Of a stretch of 47,150 nucleotides of DNA, positions 40,787 to 47,150 are shown in pieces. The notes beneath the pieces were generated by a model. The model had not been told where the DNA came from. It saw only the letters and a program-made list of their open reading frames with translations, and made no database searches. The position numbers and the translations under genes were made by a program. Position 1 is the stretch's first letter, and each line of letters opens with the position of its first letter. Origin of the DNA: RBG-16-66-20 sp036262835 (lineage in GTDB: Bacteria; Pseudomonadota; Gammaproteobacteria; Burkholderiales; SG8-39); NCBI GenBank assembly GCA_036262835.1, contig DATAID010000107.1:1-47150 (forward strand), read 5' to 3'.

Positions 40787-41041
40787 CTACTTCTTCTTTG
40801 AGCCGGATGCAGCGGCCGGCTGTGCCTCGCCCATGCCGTGGCCTTTCTTGTAGTTGGCCACCGCCCGATCCTGCGCCTTGCCGAGGAGCTCGGCGTCGTG
40901 CGCTTTGGTCGCCGCGTCCTTCGCCGCTTTCGCGGCCTTGTCGGCTTCACTCATGGCCGGCGGGGCGGGCAGCTTGGCGGCCGCGAGCGGGCCGAACGCG
41001 AGGCCGCACGCGAGCGCGGCGGCGATCCAGAGAGTTCTCAT
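40787..41041 (-). CDS. Small exported Lys/Ala-rich protein linked to formate dehydrogenase
   Basis: The 84-residue protein has a signal peptide (residues 1-22, ending GPLAAAK). A charged helix of repeated A-K-D-A-A steps follows (about 30-60), then a tail ending SGSKKK. I do not recognise a named family. GGAGGAG precedes the ATG at 41041, 13 bp after the FdhC stop, so it is translated as part of the fdh operon. The mature protein, of about 60 residues and basic, could bind a periplasmic partner such as the dehydrogenase; that is inference. Confidence 0.75.
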   Translation of the reverse strand: MRTLWIAAALACGLAFGPLAAAKLPAPPAMSEADKAAKAAKDAATKAHDAELLGKAQDRAVANYKKGHGMGEAQPAAASGSKKK

Positions 41042-41054
41042 CGTTTCTCCTCCT

Positions 41055-42137
41055 TCAGTGCTGGGTCTGCGCCGACCCGGCCGGCGCGGTGGTGGTTTTC
41101 GCCGCGACCTTGCCGGACTTGACGTCGTTGTACCAGTACTCGTGGTGTTCCTTGGCCCAGGTCTCGTCGGTCATGCCGTTGCGCATGTTGCCGTACGCGC
41201 CCTCGACGCCGATGGTGCCCAGGTAGATATGGCCGAGCGCGAACGAGATGACCAGCACCGCCGCGATTGCGTGCACCACGCTCGCCTGCTGCATCGTGGC
41301 GCGCAGCTGATCGAAGTTCGGGAAGAGCAGCACCAGGCCCGAGGTCACGAGGATCAGGCAGAGCACCACGACGCCGCCCCAGAACCACAGCTTCTCGCCG
41401 CCGTTGAAGCGCCCCGAGGGCAGGTGCGCGCCCTTGAAGAACTTCCAGGCGTGCAGGAACCAGTTGAGGTCGCCCTTCTCCGGAAGATTGTCCTTCACGT
41501 ACATGACGATCATGACCGGCAGGCTCACGATGAAGAGCGGCGCGACGAAGTTGTGCAGGTTCTTGCAAAGGTTGCCGAGCCAGCCGAAGAGCGGCTGGCC
41601 GAAGACCGGCAGCAGCACGTATTTGCCGAAGAGCAGCACGAGGCCGCTCACGCCCAGGATGCAGAACGTGATCGCCACGGTCCAGTGCACCCAGCGCTCG
41701 GCCGCGGTGAAGCGCTCGATGAGGCGGCCGCTCGGCTTCTCGTGGAGCTTGATCGGGCCGACGGCGAAATAGATCGCGGCGAGGACCGCCAGCACGATCA
41801 CCACGAGCCAGCCCCCGTAGAAGGTGATCGGCCCGTTCCTGAATTTGCGCCAGGCTTCGCCCGCCGTGGTGAAGCCGGGCTGTCCGGGAAAGCGCGCCTG
41901 CTGCTGCACGAGGACGGAGGTCTCGCGGCCCGGGATGCTCGTGTAGTTGTCCGGCGAGCCGGAGCGCACTGCGCGCCAGACGTCGGCGTTGTTGCCCGGC
42001 TGGTCGACCGAGCGCTGCTGCTGGCTCTTGATCGGATCGGCCGAGGGCGGCTGCGGGTCGTGCTGCTGGGCCATCGCGGGCAGCGCAAAGGCGAGCGCGA
42101 TGAAAAGCCCGCAGATCATGCGGGGAAGCTTACGCAT
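41055..42137 (-). CDS. fdhC: Formate dehydrogenase cytochrome b subunit (gamma)
   Basis: The 360-residue protein has a signal peptide (cleaved near PAMAQQ, residue 24), a periplasmic segment to about 110, and then five membrane helices: one extra helix followed by the four-helix cytochrome b556 core. Candidate heme ligands are His in ERWVHW, KNLHNF, VVHAIA and LGHIYLG. It anchors FdhA-FdhB and passes electrons to quinone. ATG 42137 has GGAGGA just upstream; the in-frame ATG at 42149 overlaps that site. It follows the small lipoprotein gene. Confidence 0.92.
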   Translation of the reverse strand: MRKLPRMICGLFIALAFALPAMAQQHDPQPPSADPIKSQQQRSVDQPGNNADVWRAVRSGSPDNYTSIPGRETSVLVQQQARFPGQPGFTTAGEAWRKFRNGPITFYGGWLVVIVLAVLAAIYFAVGPIKLHEKPSGRLIERFTAAERWVHWTVAITFCILGVSGLVLLFGKYVLLPVFGQPLFGWLGNLCKNLHNFVAPLFIVSLPVMIVMYVKDNLPEKGDLNWFLHAWKFFKGAHLPSGRFNGGEKLWFWGGVVVLCLILVTSGLVLLFPNFDQLRATMQQASVVHAIAAVLVISFALGHIYLGTIGVEGAYGNMRNGMTDETWAKEHHEYWYNDVKSGKVAAKTTTAPAGSAQTQH

Positions 42138-42173
42138 GCATTCCTCCATTTTTTATGTGCTGCGCGAGGCCGG

Positions 42174-42410
42174 CTATTGGTTGATGCGCCGGTCCTCGTG
42201 CTGCGTGAGCTGGCGCTTCTTGATCTGCTCTTCCCAGCTCGATCGGTCCCCCTGCTTCCACTGCGGTCCGGCCGCGAGCGGCTGGTTGTTCCAGGGCATC
42301 GTGTCGGGCTTGCCCTGGTATTTGCCGAGCTTCGAGGGCGTGGCGGTCTGCTCGACTTCCATGCAGCCCGCCACGATGAGCGCCGCCGCCACCAGCAGCA
42401 GCGCCCTCAC
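42174..42410 (-). CDS. Small lipoprotein of the formate dehydrogenase operon
   Basis: The 78-residue protein has a lipoprotein signal (ALLLVAAALIVAGC; lipobox VAGC at residues 13-16). A soluble 62-residue tail with WNNQPLAAGPQWKQGD and a charged C-terminus follows. No named family is recognised. The GTG start at 42410 overlaps the FdhB stop (GTGA), so it is coupled to fdhB and lies between the beta and gamma subunit genes. The position suggests a small accessory or assembly subunit at the periplasmic side. Confidence 0.75.
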   Translation of the reverse strand: MRALLLVAAALIVAGCMEVEQTATPSKLGKYQGKPDTMPWNNQPLAAGPQWKQGDRSSWEEQIKKRQLTQHEDRRINQ

Positions 42411-43060
42411 GATTTCCCCTTCGGCGCGGCGGGCGCGGCCGCGGGTGCGCCCGCCGGCGTCGCGCCCTTCTGGCCCGGCCCATAGGCGGTGCCCCAGCCC
42501 CAGACTTCAGAGCCCTTGCCGCGGCGCGTGACGCGCTCGCGGTAGATGTCGGCGATCACGTCGCCGTCGCCGCCCAGGAGCGCCTTGGTCGAGCACATCT
42601 CGGCGCAGGCCGGCAGCTTGCCTTCGGCGAGTCGGTTGCGGCCGTATTTCTTGAACTCGGCCTCCGAGCGATCCGTCTCCGGGCCGCCGGCGCAGAAGGT
42701 GCACTTGTCCATCTTGCCGCGCAGGCCGAAGGCGCCCGCCTGCGGGAACTGCGGCGCGCCGAACGGGCACGCGTAGAAGCAGTAGCCGCAGCCGATGCAC
42801 AGGTCCTTGTCGTGCAGCACCACGCCGTCATCGGTCCGGTAGAAGCAATCCACCGGGCACACGGCCATGCAGGGCGCATCCGAGCAGTGCATGCAGGCCA
42901 CCGAGATCGACTTCTCGGCGCCGATCACCCCGTCGTTGATGGTCACCACGCGGCGCCGGTTGACGCCCCAGGGAACCTCGTGCTCCTGCTTGCAGGCCGT
43001 CACGCAGCCGTTGCACTCGATGCAGCGCTCTGCATCGCAGAGGAATTTCATTCTCGCCAT
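42407..43060 (-). CDS. fdhB: Formate dehydrogenase iron-sulfur subunit (beta)
   Basis: The 217-residue ferredoxin-like subunit has four Cys clusters: CIECNGCVTAC near residue 13, CMHCSDAPCMAVCPVDC near 56, CIGCGYCFYACP near 88, and CTFC with CAEMC near 119 and 152. These would hold four 4Fe-4S centres. The C-terminus is Ala/Pro-rich and lacks the membrane helix of FdnH/FdoH, so it is the short type that docks to FdhC without its own anchor. It transfers electrons from FdhA to the cytochrome. The ATG lies 24 bp after the FdhA stop. Confidence 0.95.
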   Translation of the reverse strand: MARMKFLCDAERCIECNGCVTACKQEHEVPWGVNRRRVVTINDGVIGAEKSISVACMHCSDAPCMAVCPVDCFYRTDDGVVLHDKDLCIGCGYCFYACPFGAPQFPQAGAFGLRGKMDKCTFCAGGPETDRSEAEFKKYGRNRLAEGKLPACAEMCSTKALLGGDGDVIADIYRERVTRRGKGSEVWGWGTAYGPGQKGATPAGAPAAAPAAPKGKS

Positions 43061-43084
43061 GGCGTTCTCCTCGCTCTTTTCTCG

Positions 43085-46066
43085 TTATGCCTTCGCGACC
43101 TGGCAAAGCGTCGTCTTGGTTTCCTGCATCAGGGTGATCCGGTCGTAGCCGTAGGTGGTCGCCGTGTTCACCGCCTCGCCGCGCACGATCGGCGCGGACC
43201 CCTCCGGGTAGTAGGGCAGCATGTCCTGCCCCTGCCACCAGCCCGAGAAGTGGAACGGGATGAAGCAGGTGTCCTTGCCGACCCGCTCGGTGACGAGCGC
43301 CTTTACCTTGAGCTTCACGTGGCTGCCGTCGCCGTTCTTGCCGGGCGTGCTCACCCACACGAAGTCGCCGTTCTTGATGCCGCGCGCGCTCGCGGTGACC
43401 GGGTTGATCTCGACGAAGGCATCCTGCTGCAGCTCCGCGAGCCAAGGGTTGGAGCGCGTCTCTTCGCCGCCGCCCTCGTACTCGACCAGGCGGCCACTCG
43501 TGAGCACCAGCGGGAATTTCTTGTCCATCCCTTCCTTGATCGCGTTCTGCTGCGCCGTCTTGAAGAGCGTCGGCAGGCGCCACAGCGTCTTCACGTCGTC
43601 GTGGGTCGGATACTTCTCCACGAGGTCCGCGCGCGGGCTGAAGATCGGCTCGCGATGCTGCGGGATCGCGTCAGGCCAGTTCCACACCACCGCGCGCGCC
43701 TTGGCGTTGCCGAAGGGGACGCAGCCGTGCTTCATCACCACGCGTTGGATGCCGCCCGAGAGGTCGTTCGCCCAGGTCTTGCCCTCGGCCGCCTTCTTCT
43801 CGTCCTCGGTGAGCTCGTCCCACCAGCCCAGCTTCTTCATGAACACGTGGTCGAACTGCGGATAGCCCGTGCTGATGTCGCTTCCCGGGTTGGCGATGCC
43901 GTCCTCGGCGAGCAGGTTGACGCCGTCCTTCTCGACACCGAACAGCGCGCGGAACGCGTGGCCGCCGTCCATCGGATGCTTGTGGGTGTCGTAGAGGAGC
44001 GGCGTGCCCGGATGCTTGATCTTCGCGTGCCCGTAGCAGGGCCAGGGCATGCCGAAATAGTCGCCCGTGAGATCGTACCCCGTCTTCGCATCCTTGCCCG
44101 CCTTGCAGCGCGTGGTCTTGACGTCGAAGAGGTGCATGTTGCGCATGTGCGCCTGGATGCGCTCGGGCGACTGGCCGGTGTAGCCGATCGTCCAGCAGCC
44201 GGCGTTGATCTCGTTCCTCAGCGCGTCCTCCATCGACGGCTCTTCCATGCCGCCCTTGCCCTTCACCAGGCGCAGGTTCTGCCTGCCGTCCTTCTTGCCG
44301 ACGAACTGGTCGCCGAAGCCGAGCTTCTGCGCGAGCTGGTACATGATCATGTGGTCGGTGCGCGATTCGAACATCGGCTCGATCACCTTCTCGCGCCACT
44401 GCAGCGAGCGGTTGGAGGCCGTGACCGAGCCCTCGGTCTCGAGCTGCGTCGCCGCGGGCAGCAGGTAGGCGCCGTCCTTGCGCACCATCGCGAACATCGC
44501 GGCGGAGGCCGACGGATACGGATCGATGACGACCATCAGGTCGAGCTTCTTCATCGCCTCGACCATCTCGGAGCCGCGCGTCTGCGAGTTCGGCGCATGG
44601 CCCCAGAAGAAGATCATGCGCAGGTTGGGATCCTGGTCGATGTGCTCGGTCTTCTCCGTGACGCCGTCGATCCAACGCGACACCGTCATGCCGGGCTTGG
44701 CCATCATGGCCTCCGACACATACTGCTTCTTCAGCCAGTCGAGATCCACGTTCCACACCTTCGACCAGTGCGCCCAGGAGCCGGGCACGGCGACCGGGTA
44801 GTAGCCCGGCAGCGTGTCGGGGTTGGGGCCGACGTCGGTCGCGCCCTGCACGTTGTCGTGGCCGCGGTAGACGTTCGCGCCGCCGCCCGAGCGCCCCACG
44901 TTGCCGAGCGCGAGCTGCACGATGTTCGTCGCGCGCACTACCGCGTTCGCGTTGTTGTGCTGCGTCTGGCCCATCGCCCAGATGATGAAGCCCGGCCGGT
45001 TCTCGGCCATGGTCTTGGCGACAGTGAAGACTTCCGCCTCGGTGCAGCCGGTGACCTCGGTGCATTTTTCCGGCGTCCACTTTGCCAGCACCTCTTCCTT
45101 CACCTTGTCCATGCCGTAGACGCGGTCATGGATGTACTGCTTGTCTTCCCAGCCGTTCTTGAAGATGTGATAGAGCACGCCGAAGAGGAAGGCGACGTCG
45201 GTGCCCGAGCGGTGCCGCACATAGATGTCGGCCTTCGCTGCGGTGCGCGTGTAGCGCGGGTCGACGACGATCACCTTGGCGCCGTTTTCCTTTGCGTGCA
45301 GCGTGTGCAGCATCGACACTGGGTGCGCCTCCGCGGCGTTCGAGCCGAGGAACATGAGCGACTTGGAGTTCTGCTCGTCGTTGTACGAGTTCGTCATCGC
45401 GCCGTAGCCCCAGGTCTGGCCGAGGCCGGCGACGGTGGTCGAGTGGCAGATGCGCGCCTGGTGGTCGGTGTTATTCGTGCCCCAAAGGCGCGCCCATTTG
45501 CACAGCAGCGCCGACTGCTCGTTGTTGTGCTTGGAGGAGCCGACGAGGAAGAGCGAATCCGGCCCGCTCTGCTTGCGGATGTCGAGCATCTTCTTCGAGA
45601 TCTCGTCGTAGGCCTGGTCCCAGGAGATGCGCTTCCACTTGCCGCCCTCGAGCTTCATCGGGTACTTGAGGCGGTGCGAGTCGTGCGCGATGCCGTGCTC
45701 GCGGATCGAGGCGCCCTTGGCGCAGTGCGAGCCCAGGTTGATCGGCGAGTCGAACACCGGTTCGTGGCGGATCCAGACGCCGTTCTGCACGTGCGCATCG
45801 ATCGCGCAGCCCACCGAGCAGTGCGTGCACACGGTGCGCTTCACCTCGACCTTGCCGGAGTCCTCGTCCTTGGCCTGCGCCTCGCCGATCATGCTGAAAG
45901 GCATCTGCGTCGAGAGCGTGGCGGCGGCGCCAGCGCCCGCGGCGACGCCGGAGCGCTTGAGGAAGGTGCGGCGATCGATGGTCTTGGCGAGAACGCCCGA
46001 AAGGCTCTGCGCGAGGCGGCCCTGCGCGGCGACGACGGTTCCGTTCGATTTTCTGGTCAGCAGCAT
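43085..46066 (-). CDS. fdhA: Formate dehydrogenase catalytic subunit (alpha), Cys form
   Basis: The 993-residue Mo/W-bisMGD enzyme has a Tat signal (DRRTFLKRSG at residues 31-40). The 4Fe-4S site is Cys80, Cys83, Cys87 and Cys115. The metal-ligand Cys207 with His208 sits in ARICHSTTVAG, at the place where selenocysteine occurs in FdnG. The rest, with DVGPNPDTLPGY and the C-terminal molydopterin-dinucleotide domain, matches formate dehydrogenase throughout. It oxidises formate to CO2 in the periplasm. ATG 46066 has GAGGAG upstream and lies 10 bp after the fdhX stop. A nearby tungstate transporter raises the option of W at the site. Confidence 0.96.
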   Translation of the reverse strand: MLLTRKSNGTVVAAQGRLAQSLSGVLAKTIDRRTFLKRSGVAAGAGAAATLSTQMPFSMIGEAQAKDEDSGKVEVKRTVCTHCSVGCAIDAHVQNGVWIRHEPVFDSPINLGSHCAKGASIREHGIAHDSHRLKYPMKLEGGKWKRISWDQAYDEISKKMLDIRKQSGPDSLFLVGSSKHNNEQSALLCKWARLWGTNNTDHQARICHSTTVAGLGQTWGYGAMTNSYNDEQNSKSLMFLGSNAAEAHPVSMLHTLHAKENGAKVIVVDPRYTRTAAKADIYVRHRSGTDVAFLFGVLYHIFKNGWEDKQYIHDRVYGMDKVKEEVLAKWTPEKCTEVTGCTEAEVFTVAKTMAENRPGFIIWAMGQTQHNNANAVVRATNIVQLALGNVGRSGGGANVYRGHDNVQGATDVGPNPDTLPGYYPVAVPGSWAHWSKVWNVDLDWLKKQYVSEAMMAKPGMTVSRWIDGVTEKTEHIDQDPNLRMIFFWGHAPNSQTRGSEMVEAMKKLDLMVVIDPYPSASAAMFAMVRKDGAYLLPAATQLETEGSVTASNRSLQWREKVIEPMFESRTDHMIMYQLAQKLGFGDQFVGKKDGRQNLRLVKGKGGMEEPSMEDALRNEINAGCWTIGYTGQSPERIQAHMRNMHLFDVKTTRCKAGKDAKTGYDLTGDYFGMPWPCYGHAKIKHPGTPLLYDTHKHPMDGGHAFRALFGVEKDGVNLLAEDGIANPGSDISTGYPQFDHVFMKKLGWWDELTEDEKKAAEGKTWANDLSGGIQRVVMKHGCVPFGNAKARAVVWNWPDAIPQHREPIFSPRADLVEKYPTHDDVKTLWRLPTLFKTAQQNAIKEGMDKKFPLVLTSGRLVEYEGGGEETRSNPWLAELQQDAFVEINPVTASARGIKNGDFVWVSTPGKNGDGSHVKLKVKALVTERVGKDTCFIPFHFSGWWQGQDMLPYYPEGSAPIVRGEAVNTATTYGYDRITLMQETKTTLCQVAKA

Positions 46067-46076
46067 CGCGCGCTCC

Positions 46077-46277
46077 TCAGACCTTGGTCGTGCGGTAGTA
46101 GTTGGTGACGTGCGCCGTTTCCTGGTAGCCGCGCGTCGAACGCTTGTCGTTGCTCGCCACTTCCTTGGCCGCCTCGGGCGCCTGCTTCGAGATGACAGCG
46201 GCCGCGGTGGCGGCACTGCCTGCGCCGACGGACAAGAGGAAATTTCTGCGCGAGAGGATGGGCTTTTTCTGGCTCAT
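46077..46277 (-). CDS. fdhX: Formate dehydrogenase region Tat-target protein (FdhX-like)
   Basis: The 66-residue protein has a twin-arginine signal (SRRNFLLSVGAG at residues 9-20) followed by a 40-residue tail ending YYRTTKV. It matches the small family found just upstream of formate dehydrogenase alpha genes and described as a Tat target in that region. GGAGGCAG precedes the ATG at 46277. It is the first gene after the 189-bp upstream gap and probably assists maturation or export of FdhA; the mechanism is not established. Confidence 0.87.
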   Translation of the reverse strand: MSQKKPILSRRNFLLSVGAGSAATAAAVISKQAPEAAKEVASNDKRSTRGYQETAHVTNYYRTTKV

Positions 46278-46466
46278 GACCTGCCTCCTGGGTTCGAGAC
46301 CTTCATTCGCCCCGGTTTTTTTCTGCACCGAATCGGGGCTCTCAACTGTGAAATCCTTCGCAAGGTACCTTTCTCCATCTCTTTGTTCAAGAGCGGGAAA
46401 CGCCCCAATCGAAAATTATTCCTGACAGGGAATAAGCAGTTGATAGCGATTCTCAAATCGCCATCG
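46278..46466 (-). promoter_or_regulatory. Upstream region of the fdhX-fdhA operon with a candidate Fur-type box
   Basis: This 189-bp gap is the longest in the window. TTGATAGCGATTCTCAA at 46440-46456 resembles the 7-1-7 Fur pattern TGATAAT-N-ATTATCA, with the half-sites TGATAGC and ATTCTCA. GCGATT/AATCGC (46446-46461) also forms a short hairpin after the torD stop. GCCCCG and CGGGGC near 46310-46340 can pair around a T-rich loop in the leader. No sigma-54 pattern or riboswitch was recognised. Confidence 0.4.
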
Positions 46467-47090
46467 CTAAAGCATCGAAAACGCTTCGCGCTCCAGCTCG
46501 AAAAATTCGCGCGAGAAGCGCGCGACCCGCCCATAGAAAATTGCCTTGGGCGAAGCTTTTACCGCATCGCAAAAAGCAGCCGCGCCCGGATAGACGAAAC
46601 GATCGAAGAACGCCTTCTGCTCTTCGTCCGAGCGATGTTGCACTGCAATAGCGAAGCGCATCGTTTCACATACACCGGCGATGTGGTCTTCGGTCTCGAA
46701 AGCCGTCTCGCGCCGGCCGATGCCCCAAGCCACGAGCTGCTGGCGCAACTCGACGAGCGGATTGTCGTTCGCGTGCTTGAGCACATAGTGCGAGAGATAC
46801 GGCGTGACCTCGGATTTTCCGGTGCCGACTAAAAGCTCGGTGTGCTCGTTCTCGAGCACCACCGGGCAGGCATCCCGGCACGCGCCCACGAGCTCGCGCC
46901 AGGCGCGCGAGGCCTCGCTCTCGCCCTCGAAAAGCTCCGCGTGCAGGATCTGTCCAAGCAGGTCCTTGTCCGGGGCGAGGTAAAAAAGCCGCGCGATCAG
47001 CCCATAGGCCGCCGCGCGCGCCGCATCCTCAGGCGCCAACTGGGCGCTTTGCCGCGGGGCCTCCTGCGCGGCGGACCCTTTCTCGCTCAC
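46467..47090 (-). CDS. TorD/DmsD-family redox enzyme maturation chaperone
   Basis: The 207-residue all-helical protein fits the TorD/DmsD chaperones that bind Tat signals and hold molybdoenzymes for cofactor insertion. Signs are the helix AARAAAYGLIARLFYLAPD near residues 24-42, the family block YLSHYVLKHANDNPLVELRQ near 97-116, and EDHIAGVCETMRFAI near 133-147. The GTG start at 47090 overlaps the preceding gene's stop (GTGA). Its neighbour FdhA carries a Tat signal and is the likely client. Confidence 0.92.
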   Translation of the reverse strand: MSEKGSAAQEAPRQSAQLAPEDAARAAAYGLIARLFYLAPDKDLLGQILHAELFEGESEASRAWRELVGACRDACPVVLENEHTELLVGTGKSEVTPYLSHYVLKHANDNPLVELRQQLVAWGIGRRETAFETEDHIAGVCETMRFAIAVQHRSDEEQKAFFDRFVYPGAAAFCDAVKASPKAIFYGRVARFSREFFELEREAFSML

Positions 47091-47150
47091 TTGCGTCCCG
47101 TGTAGTCGAAGACGGAAGGCTCGTCGGTCGAGCTCGCCAGGTCGACCACG
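47087..47150 (-). CDS. C-terminal end of an unidentified gene (cut by window edge)
   Basis: Only the last 20 codons are inside the window; they end SSTDEPSVFDYTGRK before TGA. The stop overlaps the torD-like start by four bases, so it belongs to the same operon. In related formate dehydrogenase loci ferredoxin-like or small accessory genes occur here, but 20 residues do not allow a family call. Confidence 0.6.
   Translation of the reverse strand, partial: VVDLASSTDEPSVFDYTGRK

Noticed and set aside
42812..46108. Very long plus-strand open frame antisense to fdhA/fdhB
   Set aside because: The product is low-complexity His/Arg/Val/Leu-rich and mirrors the codon pattern of the real minus-strand genes; FdhA and FdhB motifs are unambiguous.
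46278..46466. Sigma-54 promoter or molybdenum-cofactor riboswitch before fdhX
   Set aside because: No GG-N10-GC pair with the right spacing was found, and no recognisable riboswitch fold could be drawn by eye.

Overview
The window is GC-rich chromosomal DNA that looks betaproteobacterial (Burkholderiales-like). The taxonomic signs are three tripartite-tricarboxylate-transporter (Bug-type) solute-binding proteins, a DctPQM TRAP system, a formate dehydrogenase with a TorD chaperone and FdhX, and frequent GTG/TTG starts with 1-4 bp overlaps. No phage, insertion sequence, CRISPR array or origin was seen, and no gene-free stretch exceeds about 190 bp. Almost every base is coding, and the long shadow ORFs on the opposite strands reflect GC bias.

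Region 1 (1-7.6 kb) is catabolic. A minus-strand set (biotin carrier protein, carboxyltransferase, two SDRs) diverges from a plus-strand set (beta-keto acid cleavage enzyme, Bug binding protein, TauD-like dioxygenase). A GMC oxidoreductase and a small membrane protein follow on the minus strand. Region 2 (7.6-15.5 kb, plus) holds a TRAP transporter with an attenuator-like hairpin after the binding protein, a histidinol-dehydrogenase homologue, citrate synthase, a second Bug protein and a SelA-like PLP enzyme. Next come tRNA-Cys and a tRNA-Gly(CCC)-like gene whose stems are perfect but whose conserved loop bases are missing. Region 3 (15.8-21.2 kb, minus) reads as one operon: Bug protein, UspA, orphan CoxL-like molybdoenzyme subunit, phosphotransacetylase, TSUP permease. 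Region 4 (21.3-27.3 kb, plus) holds a thiolase, glutaryl-CoA dehydrogenase, hybrid histidine kinase, Asp/Glu-racemase-like protein and two tandem exported YqgE/AlgH proteins, which converge on clpB. clpB has a near-consensus heat-shock promoter.

Region 5 (31.5-47.2 kb, mostly minus) is centred on molybdenum/tungsten. One run carries an arsenosugar-type peroxidase-like protein, the radical SAM protein ArsS, MobB, MoeA, MoaD, MoaE and CrcB. Another carries TupB-TupC-TupA-ModE, then a textbook-like ModE box directly in front of a TSUP permease. A ModE/PBP-type regulator diverges from tupB. A lipoprotein Cu/Zn SOD follows, then a complete membrane formate dehydrogenase operon (TorD, FdhX, FdhA with active-site Cys, FdhB, small lipoprotein, FdhC, small exported protein). 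Metal uptake, cofactor synthesis and a cofactor-using enzyme are thus grouped together.

The observations most worth a second look are the non-canonical tRNA-Gly, the ModE box in front of a TSUP permease, the symmetric apparently leaderless promoter between the biotin carrier and BKACE genes, the sodC ribosome-binding hairpin, and the orphan CoxL operon.
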